From contig JAHBMJ010000324.1 of the NCBI GenBank assembly GCA_018398765.1, positions 21,157-50,244 on the forward strand: a stretch of DNA of 29,088 nucleotides, in the 5' to 3' direction. A program made the translations under genes and the position numbers. Source of the stretch: Chromera velia. Taxonomy: Eukaryota > Sar > Chromeraceae. This document shows, piece by piece, positions 10,108-22,577 of the stretch. The stretch's first letter is position 1; each line of letters begins with the position of its first letter. The notes under the pieces are model-generated. The model was not told the origin of the DNA, ran no database searches, and saw only the letters and a program-made list of their open reading frames with translations.

Positions 10108-11583
10108 ATGGATTGGACAAAGATGTCCGGTCTGAACTTCTTGCTTTTCTGCTTTTACACCACTTTTGCCTCCGGCTTGTGTAGTGCCGCCCCTGAGAAC
10201 GGGAATGAAGCCATCGGAAAGAGCTCAAAAGCTCATTGCACTGTAGATTCGGATTTTGTGGCCACCTGCGACTACGAGACTCTTTGCTCTGATGGCGAAA
10301 CTTTGTTCATCGTTGCAGCAGAAAGAGAGGCCGAACTGGAAGAAGCTACAGCAAATTGGAAAGTCCCGCTTAATGAAATTGCCCCTGAACTGGAAAGACA
10401 GTCGCACAGCGAATCAATTGAATACTTCTTCTCCGGTGACGGAAAGAAGGCGGTGACTCCCCGAACCTACCTGGACACATACGCATTCACATCTTGGGAA
10501 CAGATGCAGCAGAGTGGACCCATTGACTGGTTGCCAAACGGAACCAAATTCGTGCACCCTGAACACCAGGCGAATCTGTATCATTTTGCCACGATTTTCA
10601 TGCCTGTGTGGAGTGACGTTGTCTCTTCCCCCGACGGGTCTGTTTACTTCGTCAACACAGAGCAGCACTGTCTTGGGGAGTGGAAGAAAATGGTGTTTCG
10701 AGCTCTAGTCACACAGGCTGAGGGACTCTTATCGGAAGAACAGATGAGCGAATGGTTGGACTCGATGCCGCAACGGAGGCATGACCTACCAAAACCCCGA
10801 TCCGCTGTCTTAACGCGGGACCATGTATGGGGGCTTCCAGGTGGTCAGGAGACGCCGTGTGAACTGCAGACCCTCAAACGGAGAGAGCCCTTCACGGTAT
10901 GTGCTCACCATGCACGTACTTTTGGTGTTCGTTCGTTCGTCCTCGGAGGCTACAGGGACCATGCGACTTTGAGAAAGGCCCTCGGGGTCTCTGAACGACC
11001 AAGGGCAGAGAGAAGCAAGTCACCAATCATCACGGTGATCGACCGCCAAGACCGAGAGGGCAATGTTCGGGCACTCGCAGACCCAGAGGGAATCATGGAG
11101 GCCCTCCAAGAGCTTCCTGCCTATTTGAACGCAAGTGTGAGGTACCACCCTGCAATGCCGGTAGACCCATACGATCAGGTGCGGTTGATGGCAGAGACAG
11201 ACGTCCTTGTGATGACTGTAGGAGCTGGATTGACCAATGCAATTTTCCTTTCGCAGAACTCAGCCGTTGTGCAACTATATCCCTACGGCATTCTGCGTTT
11301 CCCCTATTTCTCTGAGCCCATTTCACGCGCAGGAATGAAGTACCGAGAGGTCTTCGGTGTCGTATCTGAAGAGTTTCTAAATCGGTTGGAAGAAATCGGC
11401 CCTCCGTACGACCAGTGTGTGGAGGACGCCAGACGAATAGACAGCCCCTATCACAAAAAAAGGATGGATCAGGACCATGTCTGTCACATTTACGCGTGGT
11501 TGCTTGGTGAGACCCTTGTTGAGCCTCATTTGGTGCGGGAGGCGGTGCACGACTGTATTTTGAGCCTGGGCCATTTCACATAG
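10108..11583 (+). CDS. GT61-family (EOGT/DUF563-like) glycosyltransferase, intronless
   Basis: A single uninterrupted frame gives 491 residues. Residues 8-27 (GLNFLLFCFYTTFASGLCSA) form a signal peptide or signal anchor, so the enzyme probably faces the ER or Golgi lumen. Sequons NGT (144) and NAS (341) agree with this. Residues 156-168 (NLYHFATIFMPVW) match the 'N-x-x-H-F' block of GT61 enzymes. Residues 356-381 hold the signature region: a polar DQVRLMAETD followed by VMTVGAGLTNAIFL, equivalent to the GxHGAGLTH...FL motif, in which the usual His is replaced by Val372. Length fits EOGT-type proteins. GT61 members transfer GlcNAc, xylose or related sugars to proteins or glycans; donor and acceptor cannot be told here. 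It is the only long intronless gene among intron-rich neighbours, which could mean retroposition or transfer. The upstream ATG at 10108 is used; ATG at residue 6 is the alternative. Confidence 0.85.
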   Translation: MDWTKMSGLNFLLFCFYTTFASGLCSAAPENGNEAIGKSSKAHCTVDSDFVATCDYETLCSDGETLFIVAAEREAELEEATANWKVPLNEIAPELERQSHSESIEYFFSGDGKKAVTPRTYLDTYAFTSWEQMQQSGPIDWLPNGTKFVHPEHQANLYHFATIFMPVWSDVVSSPDGSVYFVNTEQHCLGEWKKMVFRALVTQAEGLLSEEQMSEWLDSMPQRRHDLPKPRSAVLTRDHVWGLPGGQETPCELQTLKRREPFTVCAHHARTFGVRSFVLGGYRDHATLRKALGVSERPRAERSKSPIITVIDRQDREGNVRALADPEGIMEALQELPAYLNASVRYHPAMPVDPYDQVRLMAETDVLVMTVGAGLTNAIFLSQNSAVVQLYPYGILRFPYFSEPISRAGMKYREVFGVVSEEFLNRLEEIGPPYDQCVEDARRIDSPYHKKRMDQDHVCHIYAWLLGETLVEPHLVREAVHDCILSLGHFT

Positions 11584-11596
11584 CGTGCTACAAAAT

Positions 11597-11732
11597 GCAG
11601 CACAGTCCCCGTGCTTTTTCCGATGTTCTTTGGTTGAACACAGTCCCCTTTGCCTCTTGCGATCTACTTTGGGGCAGCACCATCCCCTCGCCTTTCCGAT
11701 CTTCCTTAGGGGAGCACCATGCCACCGTCCCA
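11597..11732. repeat. Degenerate 37-39 nt tandem repeat
   Basis: About 3.5 copies of a unit beginning GCACAGTCCCC or GCACCATCCCC start at 11599, 11637, 11676 and 11713. Each unit has a CCGATNTTCTTT-like middle and ends GGGGA or GGTTGA. It begins 14 bases after the glycosyltransferase stop, so it lies in that gene's 3' UTR or just beyond. Confidence 0.6.
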
Positions 11733-11734
11733 TA

Positions 11735-12480
11735 TTAATTAAACTTATACTTATTATCATGATTACTTAACGAGTCAACAAGTAGTGATCATATTCTAGG
11801 ATTTAAGGATCATGTTCGATTTCACCAGTCTGGATTTGAACTAAAACTAGCTAATTCTTGCTCAAATCTAGGCTTTAATTGCACCAAGTAACGGTCCAAG
11901 TTTCGCACTCTACTTAATTCGTACTGCATGCACTGTTATTTATTATTGATTGACAGTTTTTTTTTTCTTATTAAGGATTTTTCTTGTATATGTCTATTAA
12001 AACCTATCTAAACCTAGACAACCTTTAGAACCTAGATCTAAATTAACTAGGTTCTATATAAATCAAGATATGTAGAGCCCAAAAAGAAAAAAAAAAGAAG
12101 CGATCCGAGGCCTATACCGTATACCGTTTAATAAAACCAAACGATAGTTACTATGCAACATGCAGATAGAAAATATTTCTACTGTTAAGTTGTACAATGC
12201 CTTACAATACCTAATATAAACAATAGTTTTTCAAGTTTGTCCTTTTCTAAAAAAGTATAAAGGGTTTAATTGATGAGAGTTTTTTTTAAAAAGCCTCCTT
12301 TCGCCAGCGCCTCGGGTAACTTATAAGGTGACTTAATATTTGCTAAACAAACATAAAAATTCAGTTAGCCAGAATATCATATTTTGGATGCAAAGATATC
12401 TTAATATACCGTAACTTCATATAACATGTTTCTCAGGCTATCCTTTTTGTTTTAAAACGTCAACATCTGCTTCTACGTCA
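11735..12480. other. AT-rich gene-free island 2
   Basis: Composition turns abruptly AT-rich right after the 38-nt repeat and returns to mixed composition near 12470. No coding frame, RNA gene or terminal repeat is visible. The type of sequence is the same as in islands 2314-3900 and about 15200-15830. Confidence 0.45.
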
Positions 12481-12641
12481 ACACGTCAGAGGGCCCGAAA
12501 GGTGAAAGAAAGTTAAGCGACCCGAGACCCTCCACCTCCCAACAGACTTCCACATGATCACTGGTTGGTTCACACGTTAATCTTCTGCTGCTACCACTCA
12601 AGACGAAAGGAAGAGAAAAAAGATAAAAAACGAGACAGACT

Positions 12642-12670
12642 ATATGTTTCTTCTTCTTCCTCCTTTTCTT

Positions 12671-12718
<48 letters not shown>

Positions 12719-12800
12719 TACAGATAGACAGACAGACAAACAGACTATGTGTTTCTTCTTCTTCTTCTCCCTCCTTTTCTTCAGACGGACAGACGGACGG
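12642..12800. repeat. (GACA)n tract within a tandem duplication
   Basis: A GACA tract runs 12671-12745. The preceding TATGTTTCTTCTTCTTCC-type block near 12640 is repeated near 12747 and is again followed by GACGGACA-type units. The whole therefore looks like a roughly 105-nt duplication, pyrimidine block plus GACA block. Confidence 0.75.
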
Positions 12801-12879
12801 ACAGATGAGCAGGTAAACAGATGGAAAGGTAAGTCAGTAGGTACGTGGGCAGTTCGTTTTCAGTCGGGCCTTCAGTCTG

Positions 12880-14293
12880 TCTGTCTGGTTGTTCTTTTGG
12901 TGTCTGCCCGTCAGAAGAAGAGAATGGCAGCAGTGGACAGGCTGCATCCATTCAAGCCACGCAGCGCCATGCAGCAGCAGGATCCAGTATTTCTCATCCT
13001 CTTCGATCTTCCGGTGCATCTCTCTGCGATGGATTTCTTCCGTCGATTCTTCAACAAAATAGCCGTCCTCCTTCACGCACTTACAGAACGAATCCCATCT
13101 CACAGGGAGACAGCAAGGCCACTTGAATGAACATCCTTCGACTTTAGTTTTTGCTTTCTCGCTCACCTGCTGCTGCAGTGGACGACGAAGAACCTGCTGA
13201 CACCTCCGGCTGTGCTTTTCCCGTTCTCTGCATGTGAAAGCAGGCAACGGAGAGGAGCAGGAAGAGGAGGGCAGTCGAGGGTGAGGAAATAAATAAGAGA
13301 ACTTAAATAGGAGAATCTGATGCATTCAAGTTTAAATGCATCGAGAGGACTGTTCAAATAGGACCCGTGCTAAGAACGCTCGAACATACTTCGAAGGAGG
13401 AACGGATAGGGTCTACGTTAAATGCTGACGGGGGGCGAACAGGGTAGGGTCTACGTTAAATGCTGACGGGGGGCGAACAAGGTCTACGTTAAATACTGAC
13501 GGGGGGCGAACAGGGTCTACGTTAAATGCTGACGGGGGGCGAACAGGGTCTACGTTACATACTGACGGGGGGCGAACAGGGTCTACGTTAAATACTGACG
13601 GGGGACGAACAGGGTCTACGTTAAATACTGACGGGGGATGGACAGGGTCTGCTCTAAATAGAGAGAGCGTGTTTGCAAACTGATCGATCAAGGGCCGTGC
13701 AGTCAACAGTGAAGGGATCCGTCAACGTACGTACTTCCGGAATCAGGCAGGCAGACAAGAAAAATGTGTGGGTAACTGAGTGGACCCACTGCCTCAAGAG
13801 TACACAGAGACTGTCTGCCAACAATTCCTTCCGTACCGCCAACGTCCTCCCATCACAAGACTGACTTAGACAGAAAGACAAGAAGAAAGATCAGGGGAGA
13901 AAGACAGGAAGAGACTGTCACTTTCTCCGGGTGGCCGGTGGGGGTAGATCCCAAGCCTTTGCCGAACCCCGCAAAAAGTACGGCCGATCGATCGTTCATT
14001 CGGAAAAACAAACACGACTCCCTCCCTCATGCTGGCCTTCCTCTGTTCTAATGATCCAGCGAAAGCAAAGTGTTGATTCGTTGTCTCCAAACGACACTCA
14101 ACGACAACAGGTGGAGGTTCAGATTCAACGGCAATCGCACACAGAACTATGCGCGCCTTTCTCATTTCTCGCTGTAGGTCGCTTCTTCTACTCCCCTCAA
14201 GCCAGTCACTGCAACCATCAGTGAAAAGTCTGACTGACCCAGTCCGTCTGGACCCTTCGCCTTCGGATCCGGACACTCACTCCATCTGCAGGT
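12880..14293 (-). CDS. Unidentified minus-strand gene, candidate exons
   Basis: I do not recognise this gene, and the model is partial. Coding-like minus-strand segments bounded by plausible splice sites are: 14293 to about 14205 (after TGCAG; SECPDPKAKGPDGLGQSDFS); about 14185-13930 (REMRKARIVLCAIAVESEP, then VVFVFPNERS); 13861 to about 13790 (SCDGRTLAVRKELLADSL); about 13231-13173 (TGKAQPEVSAGSSSSTAAA, donor GTGAGC); and about 13130-12900 (WDSFCKCVKEDGYFVEES, then MHRKIEEDEKYWILLLHGA). The last segment, with mixed aromatic and charged residues and several Cys, is the most protein-like. Phases cannot all be reconciled, so some segments may be wrong or belong to different genes. It could also be the 3' part of the gene at 15925-18132, across an island-bearing intron. 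Confidence 0.35.
13409..13660. repeat. 33-nt minisatellite
   Basis: About 7.5 copies of a 33-nt unit, GGGTCTACGTTAAATACTGA followed by CGGGGGGCGAACA. One 5-nt insertion sits between copies 1 and 2, and the last copies decay (GGGGATGGACAG). Because 33 is a multiple of three, the minus strand stays open and would read an 11-residue repeat, DPVRPPSVFNV. It lies in a presumed intron between candidate exons, so translation is doubtful. Confidence 0.85.
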
Positions 14294-14489
14294 ACACAAA
14301 CAACAGAAAAGGAATTAAGGAGAGAGAAATGACTCATCAAGTCATCAAATGATCAAACGCGCATCGACATACAGATATGTATCCGCGCTGGTTTGGCTGC
14401 ACCCGACAATCTGAGGGAATTGAAGAAAGGAGAATCGAATGACTGCGGCTTGAGAAGTGGCAGACTGAACGACTGACTTGGGGTCCTGG

Positions 14490-14860
14490 AATCGGTGGAC
14501 AGGTTTCTCAGAGGATCAGTTTGGAAGAAGCAAGAGGTGGGAGATATGAGGAGCCGGGTTATCAATGCCTCTACCATTCGTAAGACCTCATGAGCTGAAA
14601 CGGCAGCGGAAAAAAACTTCCAAACAACATGGTGAACAGTCGTGGGGTGGAGAGATCTTCTCAGAGATCGAAGAAGGAAGAGGTGGGAGAGATCTGAGTG
14701 AGGAGCCGGATTATCAATACCTCTATCATTCGTAAGACCATGGAAGACCCGATGAGCTAAAACAGAACAAACAGAAGGCTGCAGCGGGGCAACCAACTTC
14801 CGAACAACATCATTGCGTCACTGGACGTACGTGGGGAGGCGTTGAGAGGACTCAGAGGAT
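14490..14860. repeat. Degenerate tandem duplication (about 150-180 nt)
   Basis: Two diverged copies share GAGGATC/GAGATC, GAAGAAG..AGAGGTGGGAGA, GAGGAGCCGG.TTATCAAT, CCTCTA.CATTCGTAAGACC and AACTTCC.AACAACAT. The shared blocks are spaced 146, 152 and 179 nt apart, so indels separate the copies. No gene is apparent. Confidence 0.65.
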
Positions 14861-15199
14861 CTTAGAGGAGACATGGGTCATCATGCATGTGAGTGCATGG
14901 CCCCGGAAATACGGAAATCGAATACATGCGCAGACTGAATCACACCTCAAGCGTAAGTTACAGACTTTTGCGGGTGACTCGCACGGACCAGTTGGGTAGA
15001 GCCAGGCTGATGAGGTAGACGGGCATGTTATACTATCTCAATTACCTGGTAAACTGATTACACTCAGTGTTCAGAGACTAGAGTGGGAATTGGACTCCGA
15101 GTCGGAGTCGGACAACGAAGACAAATCAGACCTATCTACATCCCTACCCCGGCCCCCTCTTTCGACAGCAAATCAGAGAGACGACAAGAGACTACAAAA

Positions 15200-15830
15200 G
15201 ATAAAAATGAGTAAGTTCAACCTTCAAGTAGACCTTTAAGGTGAAAACGATTATAAACTTTCGCTTACCTTGGCTAACCTTCACCCTATAAAGCATCTTT
15301 TCATACAGATAAAACCTACAATTAATACACACTAAAGTATGTAATAATACATTCCTAAAAGTCATAGTTTGAATTAATGCACACTAAAATGTGTACTAAT
15401 TCATTCATCAAAATTCTGTTAAAATTAGTAAAAATTAGTTAAAATGTGTAACATTTTTATGTTTAACAAAACATTTTGAAAAAAGTGATTGTGTAACTCT
15501 ACAGATTTGGTGTATCTCCATAATTTCCATTATATCTCAACTATCAAAACATATTTTTAAGTCAAAAAAACTGGGTTTTTAATTTTTTTAGGGGGGTTGC
15601 GTACCGCTGTAGTGGAAGGTTGGAGGGAGGCCCAGTTTATACCACTGGCACTCAAATAAATTTTTACCTAGCCCCTTTTAAATCTACTTTTAAATTGTAT
15701 TGTATGTTATATGTATTGAAAACATGATTATATACATTAGTATATCTAAGATTCTTAGGCTGACAGAGCTTAACGCCTAGCTTAACGCTAGGCTTAACCT
15801 AGCTTAACCCATTTCAGAGGAATCTGAGAG
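15200..15830. other. AT-rich gene-free island 3
   Basis: AT-rich and without a coding frame. It contains a direct repeat about 53 nt apart (ATTAATACACACTAAAGTAT near 15321, ATTAATGCACACTAAAATGT near 15374). Its right edge is a run of CTTAACGCTAGGCTTAACC-type short repeats (15768-15808). Read on the minus strand, this edge gives AAGCTAGG and GCCTAGC words, resembling the left edge of island 1. Confidence 0.45.
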
Positions 15831-15924
15831 GATCAGTGTCAATTTCATACATATGGTATCGCGACACGATGGCTGCCGGGTTTAGTCAACCTCATCATCG
15901 AAGGCTAGTATAACTTAGAGTGTC

Positions 15925-18132
<2,208 letters not shown>

Positions 18133-18267
18133 CTGCAATCATGCAGACAGACAGACAGACACACAGAAACAAAGAACAAAGGAAGGGAATGACGAGGGAT
18201 GGGAGGACAAAAAGCTTCCTGATTTCACGAAACAAGGCACACTAGGTGGAACTCCCGGCGTCGCCCA

Positions 18268-19755
18268 ATCTCATATCTTCGTGGGGTTTCAACCCAGGTC
18301 GCCACATTCAATCAAAGTCTGGAGTGCTAACCTCTGTCAGTCACGCAAAGACCTCACCCTCCCCCCTTCCCCCGTCTGTCTGACTGAAAAGACTGAAGCA
18401 AACTACGGCTGTCCTCACTTGAAAAAGAGATCTTATTGGGGTTTAAACCCAGGTCGCCACATTCAAAGCCTGGAGTGCTAACCTCTGTCAGTCACGCAAA
18501 GACCTCTCCCTCCCCCCTTCCCCCGTCTGTCTGACTGAAAAGACTGAAGCATACTATGGCTGTCCTCACTTGAAAAGGAGATCTTATTGGGGTTCGAACC
18601 CAAGTCGCCACATTCAATCAAAGTCTGGAGTGGTAACCTCTGTCAGTCACGCAAAGACCTCTCCCTCCCCCCCTCCGCCGTCTGTCTGACTGAAAAGACT
18701 GAAGCAAACTACGGCTGTCCTCACTTGAAAAAGAGATCTTATTGGGGTTCGAACCCAAGTCGCCACATTCAATCAAAGTCTGGAGTGCTAACCTCTGTCA
18801 GTCACGCAAAGACCTCTCCCTCCCCCTTCCCCCGTCTGACTGAAAAGACTGAAGCATATTCCCCCTTCCCCCGTCTGACTGACTGAAACGACTGAAGCAT
18901 ACCAATGGCTGTCCTCACTTGAAAAAGAGATCTTATTGGGGTTTAAACCCAGGTCGCCACATTCAATCAAAGTCTGGAGTGCTAACCTCTGTCAGTCACG
19001 CAAAGACCTCTCCCTCCCCCTTCCCCCGTCTGACTGAAAAGACTGAAGCATATTCCCCCTTCCCCCGTCGGACTGACTGAAAAGACTGAAGCATACCAAT
19101 GGCTGTCCTCACTTGAAAAAGAGATCCTATTGGGGTTTGAACCCAGGTCGCCACATTCAATCAAAGTCTGGAGTGCTAACCTCTGTCAGTCACGCAAAGA
19201 CCTCACCCTTCCCCCTTCCCCCGTCTAACTGAAAAGTCTAGAGTGCTGTCCTGTCAGTCACGCAAAGACCTTTGCTTGCCCCTTCCCCCCTCTGTCTGAC
19301 TGAAAAGACTGAAGCAAACTACGGCTGTCCTCACTTGAGAAAGAGATCTTATTGGGGTTTTTGAACCCAAGTCGGCACATTCAAAATCTGGAGTGCTAAC
19401 CTCTGTCAGTCACGCAAAGACCTCTCCCTCCCCCCTTGCCTCGTCTGACTGAAAAGTCTGGAGTGCTATCCTCTGTCTGTCACGCAAAGACCTCTGCCTC
19501 CCCCCTCCCCCCGTCTGACTGAAACATCTGGAGTGCTAACCTCTGTCAGTCACGCAAAGACCTCTCCCTCCCCCTTTCCCCGTCTGACTGAAAAGTCTGG
19601 AGTGCTATCCTCTGTCTGTCACGCAAAGACCTCTCCCCCCCCCTTTCCCCGTCTGACTGAAAAGTCTCGAGTGCTAACCTCTGTCAATCACGCAAAGACC
19701 TCTCCCTTCCCCCTTCCTCCCTTCGTCTGACTGAAACATCTGGAGTGCTAGCCTC
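18268..19755 (-). repeat. Tandem array of a tRNA-Gln-derived SINE
   Basis: On the minus strand each long unit reads: tail (GACAGAGG), then TTAGCACTCCAGACTTTGAT, an insertion (TGAATGTGG), GCGACCTGGGTTCAAACCCC, AATAAGATCTC, then TTTTTCAAGTGAGGACAGCC and a body ending GGTCTTTGCGTGACTGACAG. This is the 3' three-quarters of a tRNA-Gln, including the B box GGTTCAAACCC, plus a SINE body. The landmark CAGTCACGCAAAG recurs at 18338, 18489, 18644, 18799, 18993, 19187, 19255, 19407, 19477, 19547, 19616 and 19685. Spacing is thus 151-155, then 194, then 68-70. The short units lack the tRNA part. There are seven tRNA-bearing copies. No coding frame is credible through it. Confidence 0.85.
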
Positions 19756-19886
19756 ATGTTTCTTTTCGTTCTCGATGACTCTGCATCAGTGCCCTTCTCA
19801 ATGAGATCACAGGGAAACTCATGCACAGAAACAAATGGAAGAAAAGAGAGAAACCCAGGATGCAAAGAGCACGGCAGGAAAGTGAG

Positions 19887-22323
19887 TCAATCAACTTTCA
19901 AGAGGGCATCCCGGCTATGGGGATTCCAGTCGATCACAAAGAATGTTGCTGACTTGAGAGTGGACGATCAGACGGCATCACCATCAGCATCCACAAAAAG
20001 GAGGGAACCATTGAAGGGGGACTCCTGCAGGAAAGATTTACGACAAAGAAAGAAAAGAAGAGAGAAGACGGAAGGACACGTCAAACGTTGAAGGGACGGT
20101 CATGATTCTTTCACACTGTCCGCCTTGGCGGAAGCAGACATGAGTCAACATTTCAACTTGAGTTCTGACAGACACCGAACAGACACAAGCTAAGTAAACG
20201 CTCTCTCCTGGGCTAAATAGATGAATCGTCATTTGGGCTGCCAGATGTGCAATGAGGCTGTTCAATGTGTCATGAGGTCAGTATACGGATCATCAAGATA
20301 GATGAAACATCAAAGGAGGCTGCATGCAGAAATGTTTTTGTGGTCTACTCGGAAGAGGTCTGAGACTCGGGAAACCACAACCCCGCCCTCTGCATTCCTT
20401 CCGACTCTCTTCCTTCACGGCCCCTCTGTACGCCTTTACTTTCATACAGAATTCTACTGTATGAAAGTAAATGCATTCACAGCCCTGCTGTACGCCATCA
20501 CTTAATTCACGCAAGACACTTACCGAGGGCGACGCGCAGCCTTCAGAAGGGCGCACCGGATGAGGAAGGAGGCGACGTCATGATACTGGTACAGAGCTGA
20601 GAGGGGGATCGTGTCCGCAGAAGACTCAAGGGAGGAAGCAGAGGCAGAGGGGCAGTTCTCCCCCGAGTTGGTTGAAGGAGGCTGCTTCGATTCGATTGCC
20701 TGAGCACCCGTCAGAACTTCGGAATTCCCCCCCCTCCCCTTTTTTTGATACGATGCTTCTGCCTCCGCCTTTGCGAGACGATCTGAGAGAGGGCCTACCG
20801 ACTGAATCGGACTGCGGCCTCCCCAGCCCCCCCCTGCGCTCGGGACCTCTGTGGGGTTTTTCTCCTCCTTCAAACTGCTGCTGCTGCTCCTGCAGACTCG
20901 CACTCAGCCACATAAGGAGGGAAAGTAATTTACTGATGTGTATAACTGGGTCGGCATGTCAAAATTGACAATTTAATGGAATCCCGCCGCCTGCTTTCTT
21001 CTCCATTCCACACCGCTCTCAAAAAAGTGACACTCACTTGCCCACTCACTTTCATTGAAAACGCATTGGATTGATTGAGGTCAGACAACCAAATGGAGAG
21101 AAAAACGGAGAAAATCCGTTGAAGTTCCAGAAAACTTGCGTGCACCCACAACACTTCCATGGTTCCGGCAACCCAGTCAGTCGCCTACCTGAATTCCCCC
21201 GAGCTGCTGCCAAGTTCTTCTCTCGCTCCATCCCCTTCTCCTCCTTCTTCTTCTTCAACCCGACCCCCCAAAGGCGCCAGGCCCTGGGTCTGGAAGAACC
21301 TGTCTGCAAGCTCCGCCGCCTCCCTGGACGACAAAAGCGCCCAAAATCCAGCACTCGCCGCGATGACAAATTTGAGGTCTTGCGTGTATGGTACAAGCAC
21401 ATAGTCCTGCAGATGCAAAAAGACAAAGACAATTCCATAGGTCCTTCAGCCTGCCAGGCAGTTGACTCGCCAGTCAATGGATTCCGACAGTCTGAAAGAA
21501 ACTTGAGCTTCGGTGACGGTGGGTGGAAGTTTATTAGAACAATCTGTCCAGAGCTAGTGAATGGATGAGTGCGTGATCCGTGCGGACCTCAAAACAAACG
21601 AGAAAAGAAACGTGTGAGCTGGACGATGCCACATCACACAGAAGATCCAAAGACTTTCTTTCACAGAGAAGCACCACAACAGCTGACGTACCGCATCGCT
21701 TCGGACTATGGGCACATGTGGGGGGGGAGAGATGCGACGGGGGTCTTCCTCGGGCAGTCTGCTGTTGGCCAAAATGTCCTGCAGACAGGCAGATGGAGGG
21801 AGCGAACTAATGCACTCAAGAGCGAGGTAATAAGAAAGAAGACATATGCAGGTAGGCAACGCAGCCAGAAGAAAAACGAAACAAAAACAGACGGGGTGAA
21901 GTCGATGTTGGCTACCCATGGAGTCTTTCTTTGTTTTCAACTTCGATTCGCTTTTGATGACGCACGGAAATCCATTCAACCGACGATTCTACAGGGAAAT
22001 CGCCACCGTAAGTTCTGTAAGCCAGTGAGTGAGTGCAGCAACGAACCTTGAACTGAAAGTCCCCGAAGGCTCGTGACTGCCGAATCTGTCCCTGCAGAAG
22101 ACCCTGGTTGACCCCTCTTCGTGTGACAAGGTGTCTCTGAAGTCTGGCCTCGAGACGGGAGATCTCGCTGTCGAATTGAGCGAGGTGCTGCTTGGAGAGC
22201 CGCTCTGTCCGAAGCCAGCTGGCGTGGACCTGAGAGGAGAGGTCTTTGGAAGCGTTGAGGGACTGCAGCTTTCCTGCCAGAGTTTCAGACACCGGAGGGG
22301 GCGCCTCTGCGGGGACACATACG

Positions 22324-22368
<45 letters not shown>

Positions 22369-22531
22369 GCCCGCACACACATGCACACACACGCCCGCAC
22401 ACACATGCACACACACACACACACACACACGCACTCACGCACACACATACACACACACACACACACTCACGCACACACATACACACACAGACACACACAC
22501 ACACACGCATATACACATTCACACACGGGCG

Positions 22532-22577
<46 letters not shown>

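Noticed and set aside
13409-13660. CRISPR array
   Set aside because: Units are contiguous with no unique spacers, and the context is eukaryotic.
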